Source of the DNA: Branchiostoma floridae
Taxonomy: Eukaryota; Chordata; Leptocardii; Amphioxiformes; Branchiostomatidae
NCBI RefSeq assembly: GCF_000003815.2
Contig: NC_049986.1
Location: forward strand, 4,067,881 to 4,092,879
Length of the DNA stretch: 24,999 bases
Direction: 5' to 3'
Position 1 is the stretch's first letter; every line of letters starts with the position of its first letter. The position numbers and the translations under genes are program-made. The notes beneath the pieces are model-generated. The model was not told the origin of the DNA and searched no databases. It saw only the letters and a list, made by a program, of their open reading frames with translations. Below, in pieces: positions 1-8,752 of this stretch.

Positions 1-563
1 CATCTGAGCATGGATGTCTTATGGAAATAGAAGTCTTAAAAAGTCTTGGAGACCTGCATCTTCAGAAAGGCAAGCGGAGCAAAGATTCAGTAGAGTTTAA
101 CAAGGCTGCTTCCCTGTATGCTGCTGCCCTACTGCGCTGCACAGATCCAGACATGGGACAAACACTGGAACATCGTATCGACTACTTGGAGAAACTCTCA
201 AGACAACTGCTGCAGGCGTACAATCCACCAGAATCATGGGGCGCTACTGACGGCAACATAGTAAGGGTGGCAAAGATTTGTGACAAAATAGACAGAAGAG
301 TTGGTACTCTCTGGCACTCTCTTGAGGAAACTTACACAGAAACACTAGTGACTGCATTAGAAACCGGCGACGTGTTCTTGGAGCTCGAGGTTTTGAAATC
401 TCTTGGAGATCTCTACTTTGAAAAAGGCAAGAAGTCCTCTGATCCATCACAGATCTCTAAGGCAGCTGCCATGTACGGCCAGGCCCTGAGAAGATGTGAG
501 GATTCTGGATCAAAACAGATTCTGCACCACCGTGTCTTGTACATGGTGAAGATCTGGGGAGCA
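1..563 (+). CDS. TPR-family protein, main exon, 5' partial
   Basis: The reading frame is open from the window edge (frame of the ATG at 21, which is unlikely to be the true start because codons upstream are also family-like). It encodes two copies of a helical unit with the core EVLKSLGD, then xxKGK, then KAAxxYxxALxRC. The first covers about 21-210 and the second about 355-545. The same unit occurs at 20832-21155 and 21328-21498 on the other strand. The units resemble degenerate TPR helices and probably mediate protein contacts. The frame runs to a stop at 582-584, but a good donor (GCA/GTGAGA) lies at 563/564 in phase 0, the same phase as the donor after the matching exon at 20832. I therefore end the exon at 563. 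No catalytic domain is visible in this gene. The family call is solid; the exact end is inferred. Confidence 0.8.
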
Positions 564-920
564 GTGAGAAGGCTAAGTTACTAAGTAGTCTTAATTTGGT
601 TTTAAGAGCGACAGCACCCATCCGCCAAAAAAAAACCCACAACAACTCGGATCCTTCTCTTAACAATGGCAAACAAAATCTAACACACTACACAAAGGCT
701 TCCTTCCATAAACTAATGAGCAACACTTCAATCAGTCATTCTATGACATTAACCGACTTTGAACTTTGATAACAAATGCAACCGATCAGTAAGTAACTTG
801 TACATTTAAATTTATATTTAAAAGTGCCAAGACACACATACCTTAATTGTAAATTCTACAATGTGCCAGAATCTACGTACAAGGTAAAACATTATAGCAA
901 TTGTGAATTGTATTTTCCAG
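564..920 (+). other. Intron of the left TPR-family gene
   Basis: This stretch lies between the donor at 564 and the acceptor TATTTTCCAG ending at 920. It is AT-rich and holds no ORF or repeat that I can support. Confidence 0.45.
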
Positions 921-1027
921 CATCTACCAGCAAATAGATCAACACCAAAAGGAAAAATATCACCGATGGGAACCAACAGAAGAACTGATGTAACTCGTGG
1001 CCACTATCGCCATCCTGTCCTACCGAG
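921..1027 (+). CDS. Linker exon of the left TPR-family gene
   Basis: A strong acceptor (TATTTTCCAG/CATC) and a strong donor (CCGAG/GTAGGA) bracket 107 bases. The sequence is open in phase 0, matching the upstream exon, and ends in phase 2. Phase 2 is the entry phase of the next conserved exon in the minus-strand paralogue (16170-16270). The encoded 35 residues are basic and rich in Pro, Arg and Thr, as expected of a disordered linker between helical units. The assignment rests on splice sites and phase agreement, not on recognisable homology. Confidence 0.5.
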
Positions 1028-1467
1028 GTAGGAAAACGTCAAGCTTCACAAAGTTTACAATAAACCAACATTGCAGCAATACAAACTAACAGGTCTTAGA
1101 CAGGTCAGGACACTGCAATTGAACATGCTCGATTTACTGAGAATTATTGTGGCTTTCGTGTGTGCAGCGATTAGTATTGTTAGTCTAGAAACTTTACATC
1201 TCTTGTCACTATATCTGATATAACGTTACATATACTGATATTATTGTATTACTCCATATAGAATGAGCACAGGAAAGGAAAACGCCGGACTTGAAAGCAT
1301 AATCGACAAAACACGGGGAGACACCGACAGGTTTGTGAACTGTGAATTACTTGTTCTTCCAAATCAGCAAGTCAACAGCCGCAAAACGGCAGCGCCTTGT
1401 TTACGTTGAACTGTGATGGCATTTTCGCTTTTCGGCTTCCTTGATTGCCTTTTTATCCTGTCTTTAG

Positions 1468-1642
1468 GCAGCAGCAATGGCTACAGGATTTTTTAGTCGG
1501 TAGGGATCGATTTTTCTTGAATGTTTGTCGCTCTACGGACGGGTTGGCTGAGTTCAACGTGTTGAGCATCGCTCGGCCGCCGGCGTTCGTGATAGTAAAA
1601 TGGCGGAGCCCCGACTGGGTGAACATTGTGGCATCATTTTAG
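1468..1642 (+). CDS. Possible terminal exon of the left TPR-family gene
   Basis: An acceptor (ATCCTGTCTTTAG/G) in the required phase 2 opens a frame of 57 full codons ending at a TAG at 1640-1642. AATAAA follows 65 bases later. If real, the left gene ends early and lacks the nucleotidyltransferase and TPR array of its minus-strand relative. The peptide resembles nothing I know. The same bases also look like a CpG-rich promoter and contain a strong Kozak ATG in another frame (AAAATGGCGG, ATG at 1599), so this could instead be a first exon or promoter. Confidence 0.3.
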
Positions 1643-1706
1643 CTCCGTTTTATATCCAACCCAGTTAAAAGGAAAACAGAACACAGGTATTATTTTTCGG
1701 AAGGCT

Positions 1707-1712
1707 AATAAA
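1707..1712 (+). terminator. AATAAA polyadenylation signal candidate
   Basis: A canonical hexamer lies 65 bases after the stop of the possible terminal exon and is plausible as the left gene's 3' end. Confidence 0.3.
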
Positions 1713-2476
1713 TATCATTTCTATGTGTGGTGGTATTTTTTCACATGTCGTATTTTGCGAAGAATAATTCAAGAGTTTCACGGGCCATGGTCTCGATACG
1801 TTCGCTCGTCAACTTGCACGGAAGGCGTCAAACTTGTGCAAGTTTTTCAATCGTTATCTGTGGGACTTGCTAACTTCTACACATACCCCGTCTTTGTAGT
1901 TATATACAACAAGGTTTAGTCTACAGCTAGTTGTACTCCTTATGTGCAGGCATCTATGCATTTCTCCGCAACAATGATTTTTAAAACCTGACGAAGTTTG
2001 GACCCCTGTCGAAGTATGGCCCCCTCCCGTTACATCCAGCCGCTGTGATGTTTCCAACTGCAGTACTACTCCATTCCGCTACGCGTCTCTAATGAACGGT
2101 CCATTTTCAGGAAGTTAACATTTGCGGGCAACGGCTAAATATTTCCTTCCCTAAAGGTGTCCCATGCTATTGTTAAACAGGCTAAGTTTAGAGTAGTTTT
2201 ACACATACTTTCATCTGAAAGAAAAAGAACGTCTAAACCCAACAATGCCCCGTTCCAGAACAACTTTTTCGATGGTTCGAACCTGACAACGGTTCTATAA
2301 ACATGTAAACAGTGTAGAAAACACTCTCGTGGAGACCGCACGTGTTTTTGATCGGCTCCCGGTTTACGTGAAGTTTTCACGCTAAAACGTCGGAAATCAC
2401 AAGTTTTCTGGTGTGGAAAATGCGTGTTATAGGACAACAGGCGGTGTACAGCGCTCAGTGGGGGAAAGATACCGCC
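1713..2476 (+). promoter_or_regulatory. Intergenic stretch and putative promoter of the eight-exon gene
   Basis: No supported gene. There is no clear TATA box. A CACGTG E-box core occurs about 2339-2344, and the last 150 bases before the start at 2477 are less AT-rich than the surroundings. A 100-codon minus-strand ORF at 2135-2437 has no supporting features. Confidence 0.3.
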
Positions 2477-2552
2477 ATGTCGGGGAAAGGTTTGACCAAA
2501 CGGCTACAATCTCTTCACAGAGAAGAGCGAGAGCAGAACGAAGGACAGTCAG
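2477..2552 (+). CDS. Eight-exon gene, exon 1
   Basis: ATG in a strong context, 25 codons plus one base, ending at a consensus donor (TCAG/GTGAGT). The peptide starts MSGKGLTKRLQSLHREE and is basic and probably helical. Confidence 0.7.
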
Positions 2553-4799
2553 GTGAGTAACTTCACCGCGTTGTGTCAAAGCGACTCTAATGTTCAAGTT
2601 TTTACCATATAAAGCTTCGTACTTACGTCAAATTGAAACACATTTAACATACGGTATCAAATGGCTTTGGTTCTAAGGATACTATCTGTCAAAGACTACA
2701 TTCCTCAACAATCACTGTATTTTTACGTACATTTACAATCTTCAATATACTCTGTTCATGTGTATTGTAATTTTTGAAACTACCCATATAGGTTAGATTT
2801 TACACTGAAAGAAAACATTCCTGTGAATTGCTGCAAGTCCAGTCTTCGTTCTTGCTATCACTGAAATGTGGCTGCTCTTGCCCAGCTAGTCACGACTGAA
2901 TCCAAACTTTGTGTATCGTTTTTAACTAACGTTACTAGTATTTCACATATCATCACTGTTTGTCCACTCGTTGGTTTTATTTAGAGACTCATCATTGTTT
3001 CACATGCATCAATGTTGATGAAATTTGTGTCTTTGTATGAACGCTAAGGTGTGATATTTTCCGCTAGGATCGGACCGTTCTCTGCCACAGCCTAAAGTAC
3101 CCGTCGGAACTCTTCAAAGTCCCGTTCAGTACAAGATGGTAACGGCACTCACAGTTTGGTAACCGTACCACCGTGAGCTCGAAGCTATCTCTACGGTGTA
3201 GATAAAAGAGTGTTGCCCGCCCGCCCAGTTCATTAGCGCACGCCGGGAACTTTTACGGGGTTGGTTTCAGTTACATCCCTGGACGGCGATAACAGAAAAA
3301 GCCGGCTAATAAAATACAGCAACCCTTAGAGAATGGTGACCAGGTCACAACTTGCCTGGTAACCATTCCAAAGTACGAAATATGGTTGTCTTACCGGCAC
3401 CAGTCTCGAAGTATTACCTTTTTCTGTCAGCAGTTTGTTTTCTGATTACAGCCGTGAGTTCGATAACTGTATCCCTCCCGTAAATATCCCCCGATGCGCG
3501 CTAACTACATGGGCGGGCGGGGAACACTCACAGTACCGAGGAGCTCCCTGAGAGCTCCCGATGGTATATGGTTACAGGCTAAGTCCAACCGAAATCACCA
3601 AAACGGAGCTTTGTTGTCACGTCATGATCAACTGTGAACATCTTAACACTGACTTAAACTATAACTGTCTCGTTTACCATATTACAAAGTGTAGGCGATA
3701 TTAGGATACTATAATATACTGGAGATCTAACATGAATGTCATTACCAAATATTACTGAGTTGATATATCATGGACCGTTAATTAATGCATTGAAAGTTTC
3801 TGTTGACATCAACACCAAAGACAGGTGTGTTTACCTGTGTGTGAATGACTGAACTGTACAATAAAAGGGTTTCTTACTCTGCGTGGATGTCTCTTCAGCA
3901 CCAGGGAAAGGGGCTACATTTACGTCATAAACACATTATAACTTGCATAACTTGAACATCTTTCCACTTACATAAACTATAACGCAAAGGTATATACTTA
4001 AACTATAACGCTATATGTATCGCAAAGTGTAGGCAATATATATATTATTACTGGACAGCCAACGATAATATATTGGAGATATGAATGCCATTGCCAAAAT
4101 TTATTGACTTAATATCATATATACCGTCTATGTGTGCGAATCTACTGTTCAGAACCAAAGACAGGTGTGTTAACGTGTGAGTGAATGAGCTGTACAATGC
4201 AACGTTTTCCCCTCTTTGCGTGGATGGCTGTTTAGTACCAGGGAAAGGGGTTACATTTACGTCATAAACACATTATGAATTGCATTGCATACATGCAGTT
4301 TATTCGGAACTTAGTTCTTGTGACAGTCAGTGTTCTTACGTTGCCATGTCCCTCCCCACAGAACACTGTACTGAAGCCTACACTGACCACAGACCACAGT
4401 GAGCGGAGAAGAGCCCCGTCCCCTCGGCTGTGGAGTGACGCGGACTCCGAGGGCTCCTCAGACGACGAGCGGTGTCCCAGCCGGGGCAGACAGCGTCTCA
4501 AGACGTCTCACCGCCACAAGACGTCTTCACAAGAAACGTCTTCGCCTTCTCCGGCAGCTCACGGAGTCTCCGCTGTCCAGTCGTCCCGTCGGGAGAAAAG
4601 ACGGCGGTCTCCTCCTCACGGTGTGGTTAAACAGCGCCGCCTGGCGTCCTCTGCACACCCTACAGGTAAGAGCGTCTTTCATGTAGAGATCATACGATGA
4701 AATGTACTTCGTTGTGGATTATAATATGCTAGTGATGGAAATATCTTATTACCTTCATAGAAATTGAAGTATTGTTTTCGGTGTATCTGTGTTCGTGTC

Positions 4800-4839
<40 letters not shown>

Positions 4840-7800
4840 TGTGCGTTTCCGGATATTTGTGGTCAGCATAACTTTAGAACCTCTTGATGGATTGTAATGA
4901 TATTTGGCATATGGGTAGGGATGAGAAAGACAAAGATCATGGTTGATTTTGAGCTCCCTGGTGTGTGACATTGGTACTGCAACAGAACTTCGGTTTTTTT
5001 CGGTTATGTCCTGGACATAATATGGTTTGTTGAGTTATGAGAAGCATTAGAAAATCGATACTTGTCATGCATTTTGACAAACCGATTGTAGCTAAACCCA
5101 TACAATGCTGCATTTCCACACATATGAAGAACCGAACTTAAATGATAGACTTCGGTACCAACGTTTTTTGTCTTCGTTCCGATCTGTACATATTTTCCTC
5201 GGTTGGGCAAAGATAGATAATAAAGGCCTTTATTTATTCACCATACAGGGACATCTACGGACACACCCACAGTCGATGTGAAGCTCAGTACAGCTGCAGC
5301 TACGGAGATAGGTTCTGTCACAGTCGAGGGTTCAGCTAAGAAGGCCACCGACCCTACAGGAGGCTTGGTGTCGTACCAAAATGAACCGACAGAGTGCGCT
5401 GCTGTACGCTACATGCTGAAAGCACACCGAACTATCCAGGCTTCCTGCCGAAATGCTGGAAAAGTTTCTGGTTCCAAACAGGTAATTACCTTCATAAGAA
5501 AATAGAGGTACATTGTATTGTGTTATGTGTGAGTAGTAATGTATATGTGTCTGTGTACACATGTGTATATAGTGTGTGGTGTGTATGTCTGTTTGTGTTC
5601 ATGTTTCTAGAACCTCGGGATGGATTGTGATGGAGATATTTGGTACATGGGTAGGCTTTAGAAAACGAAGGTCAACGTCGACTTTGTGCCCCCTGGCGTG
5701 TGACCTTGCTAATGCCGCAGAACTCCCCTTTTTTGTATCTCTTGTCCTTGCCACGATATGGTCTTATATAGACTTACGCCAAACAGTTGTACAATTAGTT
5801 TGAACTAAAAAGAAATGGTACGGTAAAGAAGCTATAAAACAGCATCAGTTACGTTTTACAACCATTATCCTAGCTTGCAATTTTGTTGAACACAAACATA
5901 AATGACCTTCGTTCGAATTTCCTTTTTTTCATTTTCACATACGTTTGTGTACATTTTCCACAGGAACACCAAAAAGTACCACCGTCCGTCCCATCAGCTG
6001 GTCAGCCCAAACAACATGCTGAGATGGTACGCCCCGATCATGACGGCAGCGCTGGCAGCGTACACCCAGGTTACTCGGAGGCTTGTTCTGCGGGGGTACG
6101 TCCTGGGTACGACACTGGTCCTGTGAGAGTACGCCCTGGTGACGACACTGGTCCTGTGAGAGTACGCCCTGGTGACGACACTGGTCCTGTGAGAGTACGC
6201 CCTGGACATGGCGGCAGAGCTGATAGGGTACACCCTGGTTATGGCGCTGGTCCTGTGAGGGTGCGTCCTGGTGATGACGCTGGTCCTGTGAGAGTACGCC
6301 CTGGTGATGACGCTGGTCCTGTGAGGGTACGCCCTGGTGACGACACTGGTCCTGTGAGGGTACGCCCTGGTGATGACGCTGGTCCTGTGAGAGTACGCCC
6401 TGGACATGGCGGCAGAGCTGATAGGGTACGGCCTGGTTATGGCGCTGGTCCTGTGAGGGTACGCCCTGGTGACGACACTGGTCCTGTGAGGGTACGCCCT
6501 GGTGATGACGCTGGTCCTGTGAGAGTACGCCCTGGACATGGCGGCAGAGCTGATAGGGTACGCCCTGGTGATGACGCTGGTCCTGTGAGAGTACGCCCTG
6601 GACATGGCGGCAGAGCTGATAGGGTACGGCCTGGTGACGACACTGGTTCTGTGAGGGTACGGCCTGGTCATGACGGCAGAGCTAATAGGGTACTCCCTGG
6701 TGATGACGCTGATCCTGTGAGAGTACGCCCTGGGTACGACGCTGGTCCTGTGAGAGTACGCCCTGGACATGACGGCATCTGGAGCGGCCATGATGAAGGC
6801 TTCTGGCACCAGCCGGCATATCGGATCAACTCCGCGCTATTCCCCGGTAGCCAACAGGTCAGACAACTCTAAATAGAAAGCATCCCTTTGTGTACTGTGG
6901 CCCTCAAGGACAAATTTTATATTTTGCTCGTAGGACAAATAATTTACGTAGTTATAGGCGAATATATGGTTTGCTTAGACGACAAAAATAGTTTGTGTAA
7001 CTTAGACTGCACATTGTCCTTGTGGGCCATCGTGTTTTTTGCTGATGAAATTTCTCTAACTGATAGCCCGTGTTACAGTATCTCTCTCTGCCATGGGCTG
7101 ATTGGTCCCTTTCCGAGTGGAGTCAAGCTACTCTAACAGACTTTTAGACGCTGTTTTTAACATTTTTACAATAGGTCCAGACTGTTCAGTCGCGCCCTCC
7201 AGCGGTGAAGACAGGTGCTGCAGCATCCCATGATGCACCAAATGGTGTCCGGACGGCCAGCCAGTGTAACTATCGTTGCCATGGTAACGGCTACAGGCAC
7301 GCATCGACATCTCGACCAAACCAGCTTTTATCCAGTGACGTCAAACAGGTAACAAATTTTGTCGAATCAACACTCAACATTTTCAAGTCCAACATCGTTT
7401 TTCATACAGAATATTGTGGTTGTGTCAACTCAAATATCTTACATTTTGCTCACATAATAAGTAACTGTAGTAATAATTTCTTATCCCGTACATTCTTATA
7501 TTTTTCACGTCAGACGATCCCGTCATGTGCTCCACGGACGGAGAAGAGTGGTCAGCCAATCAGGACAGCTTCGTGTTCCACAAGGCCTGATGGGAAACAT
7601 CCCAACATTCATGTGGGTGGTCATGGTGACCAAAGGATGACGTCACAACGTCCGACACTGACGTCACGACCTACACCTTTGGAGGTTCTACAGGTCAGGT
7701 TTTAATGACTGACGTTTTTTGGCCACGCCACAGGGTGGAGGTGATGATATCATTCAGTAGAGTACTGCTTGGTAGTTTTTTTAGTCGAAAGCTCTGTCCA

Positions 7801-8752
7801 AAGGGAGAGAGCGTTTAGTTGCGAAATGTGGCATGATATCAGACAGTTGATAACTGCTGTAATTTATTGCTATATTTGTTAACGGAATGCCACAAACCCT
7901 CAACGAGACAGCGTTTGTTTGAATGAAACATTTATTTGGGATTTACAATTAGTTACTTGCAGATGAACTTATGTAACATATTATGAACGTTATTCTTTAC
8001 AGAAAATCAGAGCCTCAAAGATGGCCGTACCCAAAGCCAGTCACGTTACCAACACCGAGACATCCACACGTCAACACTCCGTGTGGTCCAGCGACTCAGA
8101 GTCCGAGTCATCAGATGACGACTCGTGTTGGTGTCTGGAGTGCTTCAAATGTCGCATCATGGGAACTCATGTTCCTCACGAGGACAAGTTTGCTGTGACA
8201 CAACATGGCGGTGACAAGAAGACGCAGTCATCGTTTGAACATGGACGTGACAGTGTCGGTAGTTCCTCCAGTCTTCAGTTCGTCAATGCTAACGACAGCT
8301 CACGCCATGGTGACAAGAGAACTGAGAGCTCCAAGCGTGTCTGTTGTAGCTCGGACACCAGTTCAGACGGATGGAAACGTATCAAGCTGTCAGGACAGAG
8401 CAGTGAGATGACGTCACATGTCCGATGTCTGTCAAACCGCAGTGAGATGACGTCACACACCAGCTGTGTACCCAGCAACAGTGAGATGACGTTAGACGCC
8501 AGCTGTATGTGCAGAAACAGTGAGATGACGTCACACGCCAGCTGTGTACCCAGCAACAGTGAGATGACGTCAGACGCCAGCTGTATGTGCAGAAACAGTG
8601 AGATGACGTCACACGTCAGCTGTCCGCCCAACAGCACCGATGTCACGTACAACCTCGGACATAGGGGTAGTGGACATTGGCAAGGATCCTACAGACACGC
8701 ATGCGCACAGACGACAGAACAGCGTGTTTCTGAGAGCAGATGTCTTGCATGA
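2477..8752 (+). CDS. Eight-exon repeat-rich protein of unknown family (gene-level entry)
   Basis: Exons 2477-2552, 3068-3138, 4362-4665, 5249-5481, 5964-6857, 7175-7348, 7514-7693 and 8003-8752 join without a frame break. All introns are GT-AG, in phases 1, 0, 1, 0, 0, 0, 0. The start has a good context (GCCATGTCG) and the stop is TGA at 8750-8752. The predicted product is about 893 residues. It appears largely disordered: basic Ser/Arg-rich stretches, an acidic Ser/Asp/Glu patch in exon 3 and another in exon 8, an 11-residue repeat in exon 5 and a 13-residue repeat in exon 8. I see no signal peptide, membrane segment or known catalytic motif. The composition would suit a nuclear or scaffold protein, but I do not recognise it and assign no function. 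Confidence 0.75.
2553..3067 (+). other. Intron 1 of the eight-exon gene
   Basis: AT-rich, ending in the acceptor TTTTCCGCTAG. I see no repeat or ORF of note. Confidence 0.5.
3068..3138 (+). CDS. Eight-exon gene, exon 2
   Basis: 71 bases, entered in phase 1 and left in phase 0 at a fair donor (AAGATG/GTAACG). It encodes a short Pro/Gln/Ser-rich peptide. It is supported by phase agreement with both neighbours, and is the weakest exon because it is short. Confidence 0.55.
3159..3575. mobile_element. Foldback (MITE-like) element in intron 2
   Basis: The two halves are imperfect inverted copies. The left arm has GAGTGTTGCCCGCCCGCCC then TTAGCGCACGCCGGG. The reverse complement of the right arm has GAGTGTTCCCCGCCCGCCC then TTAGCGCGCATCGGG. 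The ends read GTAACC on both strands. The middle is a further hairpin (GAATGGTGACCAGG about 3333 against CCTGGTAACCATTC about 3355-3370). It has no coding capacity and no clear target duplication, so it is an old non-autonomous DNA element. Confidence 0.7.
3633..4290. repeat. Diverged tandem duplication, period about 337 bp
   Basis: Two adjacent units share an ordered series of motifs: AAACTATAAC, CAAAGTGTAGGC, ACCAAAGACAGGTGTGTT, CTGTACAAT, CCAGGGAAAGGGG and TTACGTCATAAACACATTAT. The last motif lies near 3921 and again near 4257. It is a local duplication within intron 2. Confidence 0.75.
4362..4665 (+). CDS. Eight-exon gene, exon 3 (acidic patch, basic Ser/Arg region)
   Basis: The acceptor CCTCCCCACAG and donor ACAG/GTAAGA are both strong. 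It enters in phase 0 and leaves in phase 1, encoding 101 codons. The peptide has WSDADSEGSSDDERC, an acidic serine patch of casein-kinase-2 type, followed by a long stretch rich in Arg, Lys, Ser and His, including EKRRRSPP and KQRRL, which would suit a nuclear localisation signal. The acidic patch is echoed in exon 8. Confidence 0.75.
4745..5040 (+). repeat. Dispersed microsatellite-bearing repeat, copy in intron 3
   Basis: The order is ATTACCTTCATAG, a (GT)n run (about 4803-4836), then CATAACTTTAGAACC, TTGATGGATTGTAATGATA, a GGTAGG motif and GGTACTGCAACAGAACTTC. The same order recurs at 5483-5765. A related copy lies in reverse near 23150-23350. It is a non-coding mobile repeat of a type common in marine invertebrates, whose class I cannot name. 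Confidence 0.7.
5249..5481 (+). CDS. Eight-exon gene, exon 4
   Basis: Acceptor TTCACCATACAG and donor AAACAG/GTAATT. It enters in phase 1 and leaves in phase 0 (77 codons plus two bases). The product is Thr/Ala/Ser-rich with scattered cysteines and no recognised domain. Copies of the same dispersed repeat lie on both sides. Confidence 0.7.
5483..5765 (+). repeat. Dispersed repeat, copy in intron 4
   Basis: It begins within bases of the donor (TAATTACCTTCATA) and repeats the order of the intron 3 copy: a GT/AT-rich tract, AGAACCTCGGGATGGATTG, ATATTTGGTACATGGGTAGG, CCCCCTGGCGTGTGACC, then AGAACTCCCC and ACGATATGGT. Confidence 0.65.
5964..6857 (+). CDS. Eight-exon gene, exon 5 (11-residue tandem repeat domain)
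   Basis: Acceptor ACATTTTCCACAG and donor CCAACAG/GTCAGA. Phase 0 on both sides, 298 codons. After a short Gln/Pro/His leader come about 22 copies of an 11-residue unit, mostly VRPGDDTGPVR or VRPGDDAGPVR, alternating with VRPGHGGRADR. The repeat is rich in Gly, Pro, Asp and Arg and has no hydrophobic core, so it should be extended or disordered. Most units are exactly 33 bp, so copy-number change keeps the frame. The function is unknown. Confidence 0.75.
6027..6776 (+). repeat. 33-bp minisatellite inside exon 5
   Basis: About 22 units with the core GTACGCCCTGGTGACGACAC and TGGTCCTGTGAGA, in two main variants (the GACGAC/GATGAC type and the GGACATGGCGGCAGAGCTGA type). The variants are interspersed, which points to repeated unequal exchange. 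Neighbouring units are nearly identical, so the array is recent or being homogenised. Confidence 0.95.
7175..7348 (+). CDS. Eight-exon gene, exon 6
   Basis: 58 codons in phase 0 on both sides, between the acceptor TTTTTACAATAG and the donor AAACAG/GTAACA. It is Ser/Thr/Arg-rich with CNYRCHGNGYRH (two Cys, several His) and no known domain. A TGACGTCA octamer lies at 7336-7343. Confidence 0.65.
7514..7693 (+). CDS. Eight-exon gene, exon 7
   Basis: 60 codons, phase 0 on both sides, acceptor TATTTTTCACGTCAG and donor CTACAG/GTCAGG. It is rich in Arg, Thr, Ser and Pro. Two TGACGTCA octamers (7638-7645 and 7659-7666) encode M-T-S and L-T-S. Confidence 0.65.
8003..8752 (+). CDS. Eight-exon gene, terminal exon 8
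   Basis: Acceptor TTATTCTTTACAG, phase 0, 249 codons plus TGA. An acidic patch (WSSDSESESSDDDS) is followed at once by the cysteine cluster CWCLECFKC, which could bind metal, though it is shorter than a classical finger. The centre has six 13-residue repeats of the form SEMTSHASCVPSN (8402-8635). The end is charged. The pairing of WSD/WSS with acidic serines echoes exon 3 and suggests an internal motif, perhaps a docking or phosphorylation site (inference). Confidence 0.7.
   Translation, partial: KIRASKMAVPKASHVTNTETSTRQHSVWSSDSESESSDDDSCWCLECFKCRIMGTHVPHEDKFAVTQHGGDKKTQSSFEHGRDSVGSSSSLQFVNANDSSRHGDKRTESSKRVCCSSDTSSDGWKRIKLSGQSSEMTSHVRCLSNRSEMTSHTSCVPSNSEMTLDASCMCRNSEMTSHASCVPSNSEMTSDASCMCRNSEMTSHVSCPPNSTDVTYNLGHRGSGHWQGSYRHACAQTTEQRVSESRCLA
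8402..8635 (+). repeat. 39-bp coding minisatellite with CRE octamers
   Basis: Six 39-bp units start at 8402, 8441, 8480, 8519, 8558 and 8597. Units 2/4 and 3/5 pair as a 78-bp higher-order repeat (CVPSN and CMCRN endings). Five of the six units contain the palindrome TGACGTCA; the third has TGACGTTA. Confidence 0.95.

Noticed and set aside
1263-1330. ATG with a short Lys/Asp-rich frame ending near ACAG/GTTTGT, as a first exon
   Set aside because: The donor is weak and no following exon in phase could be identified.
2135-2437. 100-codon minus-strand ORF upstream of the eight-exon gene
   Set aside because: No domain, no splice or promoter support, and no resemblance to neighbouring families.
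4803-4836. GT run as a Z-DNA regulatory element
   Set aside because: It is explained as the microsatellite belonging to the dispersed repeat; nothing else supports regulation.
5994-6809. 271-codon minus-strand ORF
   Set aside because: It is the antisense of the 33-bp coding minisatellite. It is open only because the repeat unit lacks stops on that strand.
8275-8652. 125-codon minus-strand ORF
   Set aside because: Shadow of the 39-bp coding repeat of exon 8.
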